From: Eunapius fragilis
Lineage: Eukaryota; Porifera; Demospongiae; Spongillida; Spongillidae
Length of the DNA: 64,000 bases
Direction of reading: 5' to 3'
Assembly: GCA_963681505.1 (NCBI GenBank)
Contig: OY811977.1
Coordinates: forward strand, 7,576,491-7,640,490
Within the stretch, counting starts at the first letter, position 1. Each line of letters opens with the position of its first letter. The notes under the pieces were generated by a model. That model saw only the letters and a program-made list of their open reading frames with translations. It had not been told where the DNA came from and made no database searches. Position numbers and translations under genes: made by a program. Below are positions 10,214-22,070 of this stretch, piece after piece.

Positions 10214-10463
10214 TCAGCTTAACGTGTCAAACCAATAGCAGACCCCCACCCATCCGACAAGAGGTGGATGCGCATCAATTATTAATAATATTAATAACAA
10301 AACTCGGACTTCGGCCGCGACATATAGACCAAGGCAGTCTGTTAAACTTAAGCGCCAACCCCTATAGCCTTGGGAACCCATGCATTGCCGTAGTTCTCTT
10401 TCAAGATATATATGCATATGTCTACTGTTTTATTATTTTTAATTGTACGCTCTAACACAGGGA

Positions 10464-10626
10464 AAAGTTTCGTGTCAGTTCCCATCCTTGGATTTTGATC
10501 CATGTTTCCAGGGTTTTCCCAGTTTAGCAGTTTTCTTTGCTAACCACATCTAAGGTACAATGTTGACATAAGCCATTCCACCCTGGGAATGTGGATCAAA
10601 ATCCAAGGATGGGAACACGAAACTTT
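10464..10626. mobile_element. 163-bp miniature inverted-repeat element
   Basis: Near-perfect terminal inverted repeats of about 45-50 bp, beginning AAAGTTTCGTGT and including CCATCCTTGGATTTTGATCC, flank a short unique core. No coding capacity; the target duplication is unclear. Confidence 0.75.
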
Positions 10627-10629
10627 CAA

Positions 10630-11605
10630 CTATATCACAAATGATTTACATTTGCACATACCATCTGCAACAATGCAAACTATCCTGTTTTTCAATTTGA
10701 TTATAAGTCAAAACCCATGCATGGCATACAACTAAACACTCGCTGCAAACCCTCCTATATGGTGGGTTCTTCAATATTTATTAGTAGTGGCTGCTGTGCT
10801 TGTGGGTGTGGTAGTATTGGTATCAATTGCTGTGAATTACACATGCAGATCAGATTTTCCTCTCTTAGCTACAAGTACGTTCTATAGAATCGTTGTACCG
10901 TTCGTTCTTTTTGATCGGCTTATCTCAATTTAGTTTTTTTGGTGAACTTGATTATTGTGTATGGTGAAATTTTTAGCTGTAACAGGGCGCATACTAAAAT
11001 GACTATCTTTAAAAATGACTATCCTTGTCTATAACCATATGCAAGAAGTCTGTTTGCATACTACTGACGTGCACCTGTGAAGTACCAGCTGATAGGGTGA
11101 AGAAAACAATTAACTGGTCAAACAAGTCTTAAAATACACAATTAAGGTTTGTAATTCATGACAATTTACTTCTTTAAAAACTACCTTTCCTCTTTTATCC
11201 ATGTCAGCATGCAGACGCAGCCCTACTTTCTGGCTCTTTAACTATTGGTTATGGATTCGTTGGAAACCGACACTACTGATGTACTTTTTCTGTACAAGCT
11301 TGAAATCCATGTCATAATTTTTATGACAGACACATTGATGTATTTATTACAAGTTACAGGATTATAATAACACGTACACAGCAAGTGAACTTCACCTATC
11401 TTGGCACGTGATCTCACTCGCGTGATCATCACCCGCTAGGGTGTATACTAGTAGCGTCGGGCACGGCGATCACTCGACGGCGTGAGTGAACTTCGCTCTT
11501 TTGTCATTGCAGTGCACGATGCCCTCTTAACAGGTGCATTTGAAAGGGAAGGAGCTATAGTATTAATGAAATGCTATAGATTAGCGGCTACATCTTGAGC
11601 CGGGT
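10630..11605. other. intergenic, no gene seen
   Basis: AT-rich sequence with a CG-containing patch at about 11400-11500 (ACTCGCGTGATC, CGACGGCGTGAG). No open frame with protein character. Confidence 0.4.
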
Positions 11606-11607
11606 CA

Positions 11608-11885
11608 TCAATAAATCAATAATCTTTCAGCTGTCAGCAATTTGTGACCTCCTGAGCTGTGGAGGTAAGAGTTTAGTTCCGTTGGTATTTTAATCTGCGC
11701 CGGCTTCTTTACCCTAAGCATCACATCAACCTTCTCTCTCATCAAAGCTATCAAGGGACTGACAATGTAACTACGATGTATACTTTCTGTTACTACAGGG
11801 CCGGAGTCTATCCAGCAGCATAAGAACTTTCCGCTACCCGTGACTCCGTGAGCGGCTAGGGAAGCAAAAAAAAACATCGGGTCGC
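11608..11885 (-). pseudogene. RecQ-like helicase fragment
   Basis: The minus-strand frame reads a Walker A-like HGVTGSGKFLCCW followed about 22 residues later by YIVSPLIALMREKVDVML. SPLIALM is the hallmark motif Ia of RecQ-family ATP-dependent DNA helicases. The Walker A lysine is followed by F instead of S/T, and only motifs I and Ia are present. Upstream the frame runs into a poly(G/C) tract and repeat sequence. It is a truncated remnant, perhaps moved by a transposon; many invertebrate genomes carry such RecQ fragments (recollection). Confidence 0.55.
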
Positions 11886-11960
11886 AGAGGCGGATCCAGG
11901 TTTTAGGGGGGGGGGGGGGGGGGGGGTGCATGGATGGGGGTGGGTGCACCGCTCCTAGGG
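11886..11960. repeat. poly(G) tract with GGCGGATCCAGG motif
   Basis: AGGCGGATCCAGG followed by a G run of about 20. The same end motif starts the inverted-repeat elements at 33596 and 44088, so this is probably one end of a related element whose other end is lost. Confidence 0.5.
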
Positions 11961-12063
11961 GGTATGGAGCTACGTCCCATAAGCTTTGCAACTTTATTAT
12001 ATTCCAATCATGAAACGCGTTAGAAAAAGCTGTTTTCACCGGTTGGGTTTGCGCTGTTACAAT

Positions 12064-12785
12064 CAGGGGCGGCGGAAGGGGGAGGGGGGGGGGGGGTAGC
12101 GATCGATCGGACGATGATATGCTGCCGTATATAAGTACATGTACTCCATTAATATGTCTAATGTACCTGGTATCCTCCCGGGGGTACATTTGTCTACCGC
12201 TGTGTACAGTTATTCTCGTTCTGACAGTTTAACATCCCTTTTACATTTGACAATGCATGCTAGTCGTTTAGAGCTTGGCCCGAATTCCCAGGCTCTAATT
12301 CTTTTTCTCTGGTCCCAAGCAGACCCAAGCCAGAGCGTCAAAGTGAAGCTATTCGATCGCGGTACGCATAGTTAGTACAGAAGATTCCATAGAAACCCGG
12401 CACGCATATCGCAATCTAATAGTTTCACTTTGAAACCTTGGCTTGGGACCAAAGAAAAAGAATTATACCTTGGCAATTTCGGGCCAAGCTCTAAAGGACC
12501 TGTACAACGAGCATGCACTGTCAAATGTTAAACTGGCTGAACGTGGATAATTTTATTTTCTAAGCACCGCGGTAGGCAAATGTACCCCCGAGAGGAGGTC
12601 CCGGTACATTAGACACTAACGCCACTGATGTTGCCGTTGAATTCTCCACTACTGACGACGAACGCATCAGATACTTTGGTACTGTAGTTTTACTGGTGCT
12701 TTGAAACGAAATTCATGTGGTCATGAAATAATTATCGTTTGTTCAGTTTAGCCCCCCCAAATATTATAAGCTTCTGCCGCCCCTG
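12064..12785. mobile_element. 722-bp inverted-repeat element with poly(G) ends
   Basis: Ends CAGGGGCGGCGGAAG and CTTCTGCCGCCCCTG are inverted repeats with one mismatch. A G-rich run follows the left end and a C run precedes the right end. The interior is a long foldback (12156-12614). No ORF. Confidence 0.65.
12156..12614. repeat. long imperfect inverted repeat, arms of about 210-220 bp
   Basis: The left arm (12156-about 12370) reads GTCTAATGTACC..., and the right arm (about 12400-12614) is its imperfect reverse complement ending GGTACATTAGAC. Matching internal landmarks include the AGAGCTTGGCCCGAA / TTCGGGCCAAGCTCT pair and the poly-purine AAGAAAAAGAATT. A transcript would fold into a hairpin of about 450 nt. 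Confidence 0.75.
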
Positions 12786-14300
12786 ATATTGCTACCCCCA
12801 CCCCGGCACCCCCTTACAGCATTCCTGCTGGTGAAGAAAATAGGAGGTTGCGGGCCTGCATTCAATCCATGCACTGATTCTGATTCCGGACACTCTGAGA
12901 CATTCTCTTCGAATCTTGCCGCCATTGCGTATGATTATTAAACTATTAGCGATATTAACTTTATATGATCGAGCCCGGGATATAGTACAGTAGCAGAGTT
13001 CATGTGTACAAGTACGTGTATATGCAGCGCAAGCGTGCAAATATTATTATAAAAAGCGGCCCGCGAAGTTATATATGGGGGGGGGGGGGGGGGTGGTGCA
13101 CGTGCCCGAGTGCCCCCCCCCCCCCCCCCCCCCGCCCCCGCCCCCCCCGGATTCGCCGCTGCGGGCCTATCGAAGTTGAAAAGAGGCTTGAGACCGCTGT
13201 TATCTCGTCCCCAGCCTAATTTTGCGAATCGAATGTGTATACAGGGACTTCATCCGCAGCTGCGTAAGTCTGGTCTGGGAACGACACTAGCGCGTGGTAA
13301 ACAAAATGCGTGAATATCTGTACCTTTTTTTACGTATCAATAGGAATCTCGGCCCAATTGTAGAAGGACTTGTACTTTGTCAGTTGATGAATGTAAATAT
13401 GTCCATTCAATGCGGCAAGAACTTTGCTATGACCCGAATCCATATTTATCCCGTGATGACAGTGCTCAGGACACGAGAGAAATCATGTAGTATAGAATTC
13501 TTGACATTAAATAACGAACGTAGAGCAAGAGAAAATTAATCTGTTACGAAACAACCTACTTCCCTGCGGACAGTCTATGCAAACTAGTAATTAAAAACAC
13601 TGCTGGATAGAGAATTTAGATTACAATTATATTAATCATAGACGTTTTATAATCCTGCATGGAATCGAAAGTCACTTTTCGTCAAGTATATCTCCGTGTA
13701 CGGGAAAGAAGCGAAAATGAGCAACCACATCAAAGAGTAAAAACACATAACTGCATGGAATTTGCTTTTAAAATGAAAGTTCTACATAAGCTACGCAGGA
13801 AACGTATGTATGGAGCCTAGCTGTGAAGCTAGGATGGCTGTAGAAGCATAAAAAGCTACTGAAACAAATTAAGCCTCATAGCGTTCGATTGCGGAATGAG
13901 CGCGTCAACTTTAAAGGGGCTTGTTTCTGAAAATAAATAATGTTATTGTGACGTTTGCGAGGGAAATTTATTGTCCTCAAATTTTGTTTTTAAAACATAC
14001 AAACTATTGTATAAATGCTAGTGCAGAGCAGACTCTATAACAAAAACTCACTGACGTTAATGGGGCGGAGGCGGGGGGGGGGGGGGGGGAGAGGCTCAGG
14101 AGGTAAAAATGTTAACGTCACGTGCAATGAGGCTAATTTTTTTCAACAACAAGCTAACCAGTGCGGTGAAATAGAGATAGATGAGACAAAAAAACGAGCG
14201 TCGAGGGCAGGCTAATTATTGCATTTATGAAGTGGGAATTATTAATCGCTCCAATATTAAAGTTTATTGAACTGTAGCATGATTTATTTTGATGTAATGC
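12786..14300. other. intergenic with poly(G)/poly(C) tracts
   Basis: No gene recognised. Contains a G17-18 run at about 13077-13094, a C run of over 20 ending with GGATTCGCCGCTG (13116-13160), and a G run at about 14069-14090, each with a GGCGG-type neighbour like the inverted-repeat elements. The remainder is unique AT-rich DNA. Confidence 0.45.
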
Positions 14301-14374
14301 ATGTATAAATATCATTCTGTATACTTTGCCAAAAATAATAAAATTTGTAATTATTTTTTTACTAATAACGTCAC

Positions 14375-14699
14375 AGTAACGTCGCCTCTCTGCCCAGCCA
14401 TACTGAGGGATTCATGTCGAATGTCTGGTGCAGCTTCTACAGCAGCGGAGACCCGTAAACTACTCAGCAACGGCCCCAAATGTCAGGAATTGGGGTGGAC
14501 TTGCATTCCCTTAGCGGTGGAGACCTTCTGCAACTGGGGTAAGGAGGCTCACCTCACTTTCTCTAGGTTGGCATCCCACCTTGCAATCAGCATGTCCTCT
14601 CCCAAACCTTCCATCTTGGCAGACATTTACGGCAGGTTGAATATCACCTTGGCTAGATCCATTGCCAGAGCCATCCTGGTAAGGGAGCACCAGATCTAG
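14375..14699 (+). pseudogene. retroelement C-terminal domain fragment (copy 2)
   Basis: Open for about 108 codons: TVTSPLCPAILRDSC, then ELGWTCIPLAVETFCNWGKE and SIARAILVRE before a stop. About 85% identical to the C-terminal third of the minus-strand copy at 15213, including matching 3' flanking DNA after the stop (TGACTTGA...TTTGTG). It lacks the upstream zinc and endonuclease-like part. Confidence 0.7.
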
Positions 14700-14834
14700 T
14701 GACTTGATGTTGTTTGTGTGTGTCATTGCAGTAATGTTGCAAATTCAATAAAAATAATTAATCCTTTACACATTGTAGAAGCGGGCATATCACCTGGGGC
14801 AGCAGCAAAGGCAACAGAAAACGCAAACATAGGA

Positions 14835-15103
14835 ACAATGACGTGAAGTGTGCAGAGTTTGGTTGGCACTGCATTCCAATGGTAGTGGAGTCTTATGGTT
14901 GTTGGGGCACAGAGGTGAGGCAGGCTTTGTCGCAGTTGGCCTCACGACTGGCTATTCGAACCAATACTTACAAATCTCAAATGCTGAACAGCCTATATGG
15001 TCGTCTTAACCTCGCTTTGATTAGGTGCAATGCTAGAGCCATACTTAGCAGGTCTCACTTTGCTTCTTGTGAGCAAGTTGTTCCGGACGATGTTTTTGTC
15101 TAG
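14835..15103 (+). pseudogene. retroelement C-terminal domain fragment, divergent family (copy 3)
   Basis: EFGWHCIPMVVESYGCWG, SQLASRLAIR and YGRLNLALIRCNARAILSR align with copies 2 and 4, but at much lower identity and with a longer tail. It is therefore a different subfamily lying directly downstream of copy 2. 5' truncated. Confidence 0.65.
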
Positions 15104-15212
15104 TAACTTTAAGGTCTTTGATTTATTGTGAGATATGCATTCTAATGCAAATTATCAATTTAAAAAAAAAAAAGACATATTAGATAATCATACACCCACA
15201 AATAAAGTCAAG

Positions 15213-16080
15213 TCACAAGGGCTGGAACTCCCTTGCCAAGATGGCTCTGGCAATGGACCTGACCAAGGTGATGTTCATCCTACTGTACATGTCCACCAAG
15301 ATGGAAGGTTTGGGAGAGGACAAGCTGATGGCAAGGTGGGATGCAAACCTAGAGAATATGAGATGAGCCTCCTTACCCCAGTTGCAGAACGTCTCGACAG
15401 CTAAGGGAATGCACTCCCACCCCAATTCCTGACATTTGGGACCATTGGTGAGAAGCTTGCGGGTCTCCTCTGCTGTAGAGGCTGCACCAGATGATCTGCA
15501 TGACTCCCTTAGTATGGCTGGGCAAAGAGGAGATGTTACATTGACATCAAAAGCTGCAGGCTTGCCCCTGTCCCACCCAGCAATGAGCACATCTGCAGGT
15601 CTGGTGTGGCTGTGATCTCTTGTAAGACCATGACCCTTCTCCACACTCACACTCAGATGAGCTTGCCGACAGCAGTCCACAAAGACATCACGCAAGTGAT
15701 TGTGCCGTACCACCACATCTCCCCCATGCCTGCAGGTTACAGCATGGTGACCCAAGGGATCTAGAGCGACATCCTGGCAAAAGGGGCACACAGTCCTACT
15801 AACACCCACACCTAGCCACCACCTCACTGCAGTCTGGAACTCATTAGACTCCATATGTAGGCCTAAGCCATGGAAGGGACCACTGACACCCATGAAGATG
15901 AATGAGGGGCTGAAACAGACAGGAGTCTGGCTTTGTCGGCTGGGCAGGATGCTCCCAACAAAGATTTGAATTGATCCTCACCAATCTTGCTGGACAGCTC
16001 TCGCTGAGTGGTGGGAGAAGCGAGGGCAGACTCAGCCGTGATTGCATGATGTGAGGAGACCTTGGAGTTATAGGCTATGA
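15213..16080 (-). pseudogene. retroelement C-terminal region with Cys/His and endonuclease-like motifs (copy 4)
   Basis: Longest copy. In minus orientation it begins about 16080 (SSHHAITAESALASP, ASCPADKARLLSVSAPHS), then a frameshift near 15870 leads into LHMESNEFQTAVRWWLG. Next come a zinc-like CPFCQDVALDPLGHHAVTC, RHNHLRDVF, RPADVLIAGWDRGKPAAFDV and the C-terminal CIPLAVE block. This layout follows the reverse-transcriptase domain in proteins I recall from sponge, cnidarian and fish mobile elements; the RPAD...FDV segment may be a restriction-like endonuclease site. The RT domain itself is absent, so this is a 5'-truncated dead copy. Confidence 0.7.
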
Positions 16081-16385
16081 CTGCCTGCTGAAGATGGCGA
16101 TTGTTGGATTGGCCCAGGCCTGATAAGGATTAATATGATTAATTATTGCATTTATGAAGGGATTTAATGTTGCGGCACTGGGAGTAAATTCATTGCTAAA
16201 CGTGAATGTTGGTTGAAAATTGTAATGTATACTTCTATGGTAATGCGTATGTTCTCCTTTTTGATATCGCTCGATTGTCAATAAGAGCGAAGTGACCCGA
16301 TTCTTAAATATCCCGCTAGACGTGAGTGACGTATTTATAATGACATTCATGATACTGCTATATGGAACCTACTCGCGTAGGTTCC

Positions 16386-16660
16386 GATCCAGGATTAAAT
16401 GAAAGGGAGGGGAGGGAGGGGGGGAGGGGGGGGAGGGGGGGGAGGGGGAGATTGGACGGGCGGGGTCACCAAAGGGGAAGGGTGCTGGAGGGGGAAAGTT
16501 TATGGAGATAACGATGCATGCGTGAGAAATGCACTTTTCGCTGCCATTCCCGACTTTTGCGTACGTATATCTTTGGTTAATTCATCACTCCGCGTGTCAT
16601 GTAATAGACCAAAAGGGGATTGCAAACCCCCCCCCCCCCCCCCCCCCCCCCCCCAACTCC
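16386..16660. repeat. poly(G) and poly(C) tracts
   Basis: G-rich GGGAGGGG sequence at 16404-16452 and a C run of about 28 at 16627-16654. A TTCCGATCCAGGATT motif at 16380-16394 resembles the ends of the poly(G)-bearing elements described elsewhere here. Confidence 0.6.
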
Positions 16661-16905
16661 ATGAACCGTCAGTGGCCACTGGCTAGGCCAATTTGACCAA
16701 TAACGGATGAACTTATTTAGTCACGCGAGTGCTCACAGGCGCTCTGTAACTATGGAGACTATTACTATTTAATTACAGCTGCAATAGCCGCTAATTTGCA
16801 CTTGGAATGCATTCCGTTGCCACGTGTGGCTAGGTAAGTGCACATGCGCTGTTACGCTGGGAAGAAAAAACGCAAAGAGGGATCGAAAACGCAGCGACTG
16901 GCTTC

Positions 16906-18540
16906 ATGGATTCGACGGACATAATGCGTTGGATCACCGTGTACGGCCTGGGTCTCGACAAGTGCGAACAGTTTGAACCGTTCGGTGTGGCTTCCCTCTC
17001 TCCGCAAGAAGCCGACACCTGCGCTTCGCTCGAGGGTTTGGACATGACGGGAGAGAAGATGTGGCTGTCCAAGGTCAGCTCAACTACCTTGCATCAAGAC
17101 TTCAACGCCGCTGCGTGCGAAGAAATTCAAATCCAGCGTGCGGTGGAAGATGACGCACAGCTGCCCGCTGAAATTCAGTTCCCGCCGCTGCCGCTCCCTC
17201 CTCGACTCCGCCCGCTTTCCTGCCAGAGCCTAGGCCAGCCCCTAGCCAGGGTTCCTTCCCCGCCGCCCATGCAATTCATGTTTGTGTCCTCAAGCAGTCA
17301 CAGCAGGGAGAAGAACGGCAACGCCAATAGTGACCTCTGCACCCCGTGCGAGCGCCCTCAGTATCGCCTGCACCACAACGGTCCACTGGTACAACAGCCC
17401 GCCAACACCGCGGCTCTTGCGTGCGTTCTGCTCAATCAGGCTGGGAGTTACGCGGCGGCTTCTATGACCAGGCGCAAGAAAACCAAGAGAGATAGACGGG
17501 GAGATCAGTGCTCACGTGCCGCAACAGCTAAGCGAAGTAAGAAAAGGTATTCAGATGGTACTACACCCGACAAACTCGCGATATCCAAAGACATAAATTT
17601 TACTTACGACACGCCGAAAAGGATTAAATCGAACGAACGTCAACAACAACCTCCACAGAGCCATCTCGTCCATTCCCCCAACGGCTGCCTCTCACCTGAG
17701 AACGGTATCGCCGCTCTAATTGGGAACATGGCCAAGCCCTCAAGGGGTCACCTCCCTCCACCACCTCCCCTTATACACACCTCTCTATCACATCTTTTCT
17801 CTACCCACGAATGCAACAGGCAATCCCTGGCCTCGCCTCCTTTAAGGTCCACCCCTCCATTGCTGCTGGAGGAATGTGATCAGTCTTCCAATGTCGCCGT
17901 CATCAGTTGCGAAGCAAACGTGGAACCATCGTCCACAGTGTCACACAGCCTCGAGTCCCACAATGAATCAGACTCCTCACTTGCCCTCCCCAGTGAAGCA
18001 GAGAAGAGCATCCCCATCCCACCAGACGACGATCAAGGCACTCCGTCTGACAGCCCTAATCCCCCATATGACGGAGGAGTTGATTCTAAAGGCCAGGTGC
18101 CCTACCAGGATCACTCCATCACTGCCGTGAACGGGGAGGACCAAACTGAAAGCTGCTCCTATGATGACTCTATTGTTTCCGTGCCCTTTAAAGATTCGCC
18201 TTGCGATAGCGGTATTGCTGACTGCTCGTGCCTGACCACTGTAGGCGCAGATAGCGAATGGGATCAAACCGCACCCCCAGACAGCGTATCAGCAGCAGTG
18301 ACCCTAGATTGCAGCACTGATGAGGAAGAGGATGAAGGCTGCACACCTTGTGGTGGGGTGGTTGATACAGGCACCCAATGCTGGGGCGTATGCAATCCAT
18401 TGTGGGGAGTTGTTGACCTATCTGGGAGCAACCATGACATCTACCATGAGAAAGAAAATGGTGGGTCTTTGTCTTCTGTTTTGGAGCACACAAGAAAGAT
18501 TATCGACTTTGACTGTGAAGTGACGTGGTTTGTTACCTAG
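16906..18540 (+). CDS. uncharacterised Ser/Pro-rich, probably nuclear protein
   Basis: Single uninterrupted frame of 544 codons with varied, non-repetitive composition, so likely real. The chosen start is the first ATG (TTCATGG). The N-terminal about 60 residues (DIMRWITVYGLGLDKC...GLDMTGEKMWLS) are the most ordered part and loosely recall SAM/Pointed-type helices, but I do not claim that fold. A proline-rich stretch lies at 92-121, and a strongly basic segment at 189-214 (RRKKTKRDRR...KRSKKR) looks like a bipartite nuclear localisation signal. A long acidic Ser/Asp/Glu-rich half follows, ending in a Cys/Trp-rich CWGVCNPLWGVVDL patch near 485-500. It is tail to tail with SRRM1. An ATTAAA at 18772-18777 could be the poly(A) signal. 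Function unknown. Confidence 0.72.
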   Translation: MDSTDIMRWITVYGLGLDKCEQFEPFGVASLSPQEADTCASLEGLDMTGEKMWLSKVSSTTLHQDFNAAACEEIQIQRAVEDDAQLPAEIQFPPLPLPPRLRPLSCQSLGQPLARVPSPPPMQFMFVSSSSHSREKNGNANSDLCTPCERPQYRLHHNGPLVQQPANTAALACVLLNQAGSYAAASMTRRKKTKRDRRGDQCSRAATAKRSKKRYSDGTTPDKLAISKDINFTYDTPKRIKSNERQQQPPQSHLVHSPNGCLSPENGIAALIGNMAKPSRGHLPPPPPLIHTSLSHLFSTHECNRQSLASPPLRSTPPLLLEECDQSSNVAVISCEANVEPSSTVSHSLESHNESDSSLALPSEAEKSIPIPPDDDQGTPSDSPNPPYDGGVDSKGQVPYQDHSITAVNGEDQTESCSYDDSIVSVPFKDSPCDSGIADCSCLTTVGADSEWDQTAPPDSVSAAVTLDCSTDEEEDEGCTPCGGVVDTGTQCWGVCNPLWGVVDLSGSNHDIYHEKENGGSLSSVLEHTRKIIDFDCEVTWFVT

Positions 18541-19203
18541 TTAGTGCACATCGCTACCCCACAACCATAGACTTAAACATTTTTGTTGCATCATTCAGGA
18601 TCTTCATTGGATCAGTCTCACCTGCTGTTCCGTACATATCAGTTAGGTTCATCCGTACACGTAATAGTTTCATATCATTCAGGCAATGTGTATTTAACCC
18701 ACCTTCATTTATTCATCATTACATCATCACAATTTGGATGTTTTCAACCTTTAATAACGTTACTTACTTTCATTAAACACTACCTCCTTTCATATTTTAA
18801 ACATTGATCTGTCTTGCATGCCACAATGGGTTTAATTAGAATATACCTCTACACGTCTCCGGTTATGGATACCACAAGGTACCGCTTATAAGCCTCCCCA
18901 GCCAAAAAGGAAAAATAAAAATAAAAAAAGGCTCGTGCTCAGTATACGTCGTATCTTCGTTATCGCGAACGGCACTTACGCGTCCATTATGTACGAGCAC
19001 CATTTTGTTAATTTCCTGGAGGGATTCGCGGTTACAGAACGTGCGCACATATCTTTTTTTTTTTTCTTCGTTGGGAGTACCATTGCCCATCTGCAAAGAA
19101 GTTACCAACCACATATACACGTACGTATGTATGACAAAGGAAAGCATGTATATGTACACGTGCACTGTACAAATTGACAAGATAAACTAGGACAACCAAT
19201 CAA
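18541..19203. other. convergent intergenic region
   Basis: 3' UTRs of the plus-strand 544-residue gene and the minus-strand SRRM1 gene meet here. ATTAAA occurs at 18772-18777 (plus) and as TTTAAT near 18830 (minus). No other gene seen. Confidence 0.5.
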
Positions 19204-22009
19204 TCAAGAACTGTAGGAACTGTTTGACTTTTTCTTCTGCATGGATTGGATGGCCTTGTTGCGTAACTCCTTTTCCTTGCTGTCGTCAACCTTCACTGCA
19301 CCAACACCCTCCTCCTCCTCACTAACACTTGACTCACTGCCAGAAGACTATCAAATATACAATTAGCATTCCTCCTGCCTTTGTGATCCCCCACACACAC
19401 ACGGTATTCCATAATCAGATACCCCCCATCACGTGCCTTAATAATCTCCCACACACAACAATCGTCACTTCACCATATTGCTCAGATTGCACACACACAC
19501 ACACCCTACCTCAACTTTCTTCTGCCTTTTGTGATGCTTCTTGTGGTGCCTCTTGCCATGCTTACGTCTGTGGTGGTGTTTTCTCTTCTTCTTGGACTAT
19601 GACAAGATGTCAAAAAGGTCTGTACCATCAAGCCTCTCTTACAACATCATATGCATCCTTAGCACAGAATAAGATCATCTTGTTAGACAAGAGAGCATCA
19701 TTATACAGCCATCTCCCCCCATCACACCTTCACTGTCCCACCCTCCCATAACAGAATATTGTAGCTTCCTCCTTCTGTTTAATAAGTATGTTCCCTAGTA
19801 TGCCTACCCATAGTATACCCACCAGTATGCCCTCAAAAAAAAACTTTACTTTTACCCATTTGAGTTGTGGTTGTGTTGCCATACATGTACTGTAGAGGAA
19901 TCCATTTAATTCAGGCCACACAATTAACCCTAACCCAATCATGTAATTTAAAACCAGTACGCATGGGGAAGTGGTTATATCAGAAACACTACAACCAAAT
20001 ATGTATATTTTTATCAATACAACCACAAACACACGTGCAAAAAAACGCACACCCACACACCCTCCCCACAGCACACCCACACACCCTCCCCATAGCACAC
20101 CCACACCCTCCCACAGCACACCCTCCTCCTACCACACCCACACACCTTCTCCAAGTCCTCTTCAGAGAGGCTGTCTCCTTTGCCTTCAGGTGGGGGGGAC
20201 AAGTGTCTCTTCTTTGGCAAAGGTCTCTCATCACTGCAGAACAAGAAGCAGGCAAGCTAACAAGGTGACCAATCATAACCTGTGCCATGCACCACGCAAA
20301 GGAGGATAAATACCAATTTATTGTTACTAAACCAACCAACCAAAAATTACATACACGCAGACAACCAGGGGTGAGAAGAAACACACAGCAAGACTTCAAG
20401 CACGACTGACTACCGTACAATACCAAGTCCTCACATTACACGTCAATTACAACAACAGACGCACTCTCTGCTGGAGTCCTCCCAACTTGTACCACTACTT
20501 CACATATTAGCACCTAACCTCGACTCCTTGCTCCTGCGCTTCGGACTGTTCTCTCTCATCCGCTTCTTTGAGCGAGGATTGGGGGAGTAACCACTGTCCC
20601 CAGAGCCTGGACTATCCTTCCTCGGCCCCAGACCTCTGCGCACAACCTGAGGGGATCCGGAACGCATGCCTCTCACAACAATGGGCCTCCTCTCCGGGAC
20701 AGGTGACCGAGAGCTAGACCTGGACAGAGATGAACCAGATTTGGACGGGCTACGTGAGACGGGACGCTTTTTCTCCTGCAAAGATGGGGGGTAAGCATTC
20801 TTCACGTCACCACCACCTGCCGTCTGTCTCTGGCTCCTGGAGCGAGGGGGCGGGCTGACTGAGAGGGGGCGCGTAACTGCTTGTGGGGTTGGTTTCTCCA
20901 CACGTCCTTCGGGGGTCAATCTTTGCGCCCTGCCCCCTGGTGTCTCCTTTGGCCTCTGACCCAAGGCGGGCACTGCTTTAGCGGCCCCATCCTTCTGCTC
21001 CACAAACCTCTCCACCTTCATAGGTACACCTGTCCTTGTCAGCTGTTCGCCTCTGGACGAGCCTTTCTCCAAATCCCCTTGGCCTTCACCTTTCAGAGAC
21101 CTCGACTTCACATCAACATTTGAGTCTGTCAGCTCCCTTGTCCTAGATGACTTGGCTTCATTTGACAGAGGTCTTCCTCCTTCACCCGAGGCTCCATCCT
21201 TCTGCTGCACCACTCTCGGCTGAAGGTCACCGCGACCCTTAGACAGTGCAGGTGATCTGCGCCCCTCTTGGTCTCCACGACCGCGCCCCTCCTGGTCTCC
21301 ACGACCGCGCCCCTCTTGGTCTCCCCGACCACGCCCCTCTTGGTCTCCCCGACCACGCCCCTCCTGGTCTCCACGACCGCGCCCCTCCCGCTGACCTCTA
21401 CCTCCCCTCTGTGGTGAGGGGGAACGTCCCCTCGGCTCCCTCCCTCTATGACGGACGGGTGATTGCTGCTGCTGTCTCCCCCTGACCCTCTGTGGTGATG
21501 GGGACCTGTCCCTTCGATCCCTGTCCCTCCCCTGGCGAGCCCCCCTGGCCCCCATGGGTGAAGGAGAACGCTGCGCTCTTCCCCTCGTAGGGAGGCTATT
21601 GGGAGAGGGTCTGGTGACCCTGAGGCTATCAGGGGAGGGCTTGGAGACCCTGGAAGTCTTATCTGCTTGCTCTTTGACGGGGGACGAGGGTTCCACCTTC
21701 ACCTTACGCATAGGACCGTCCTCGTGTTGGGGAGATGTGTTCTTTGAGTCACTAGAGCTGACGGAATCAGAACCATCGTCAGGAGGAGCAACAGGAGACT
21801 TGCTGTGTGATGGAGACCTGGTGGGTGTGTGGGTGCATAGTTGTGAATAGATAGGGTCTTGGTCACACACTGCCAAGTGGTTTTGTTAGTGGCTGTTGAT
21901 TGGGTGACAATGGCAATAATCAAACCACACTCCACTAGGTGACAACTTAATTATTAATACCAACTGCACCACTATACCTATTATAGGTCATTTATCACAC
22001 ACACACACA

Positions 22010-22070
<61 letters not shown>

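Noticed and set aside
11400..11520. tRNA-like gene near the CG-rich patch
   Set aside because: No T-loop (GTTCGA) box or foldable acceptor stem could be placed.
16906..17085. Firm call of a SAM/Pointed domain at the N-terminus of the 544-residue protein
   Set aside because: Only loose pattern similarity; key hydrophobic and Trp positions do not align convincingly by eye.
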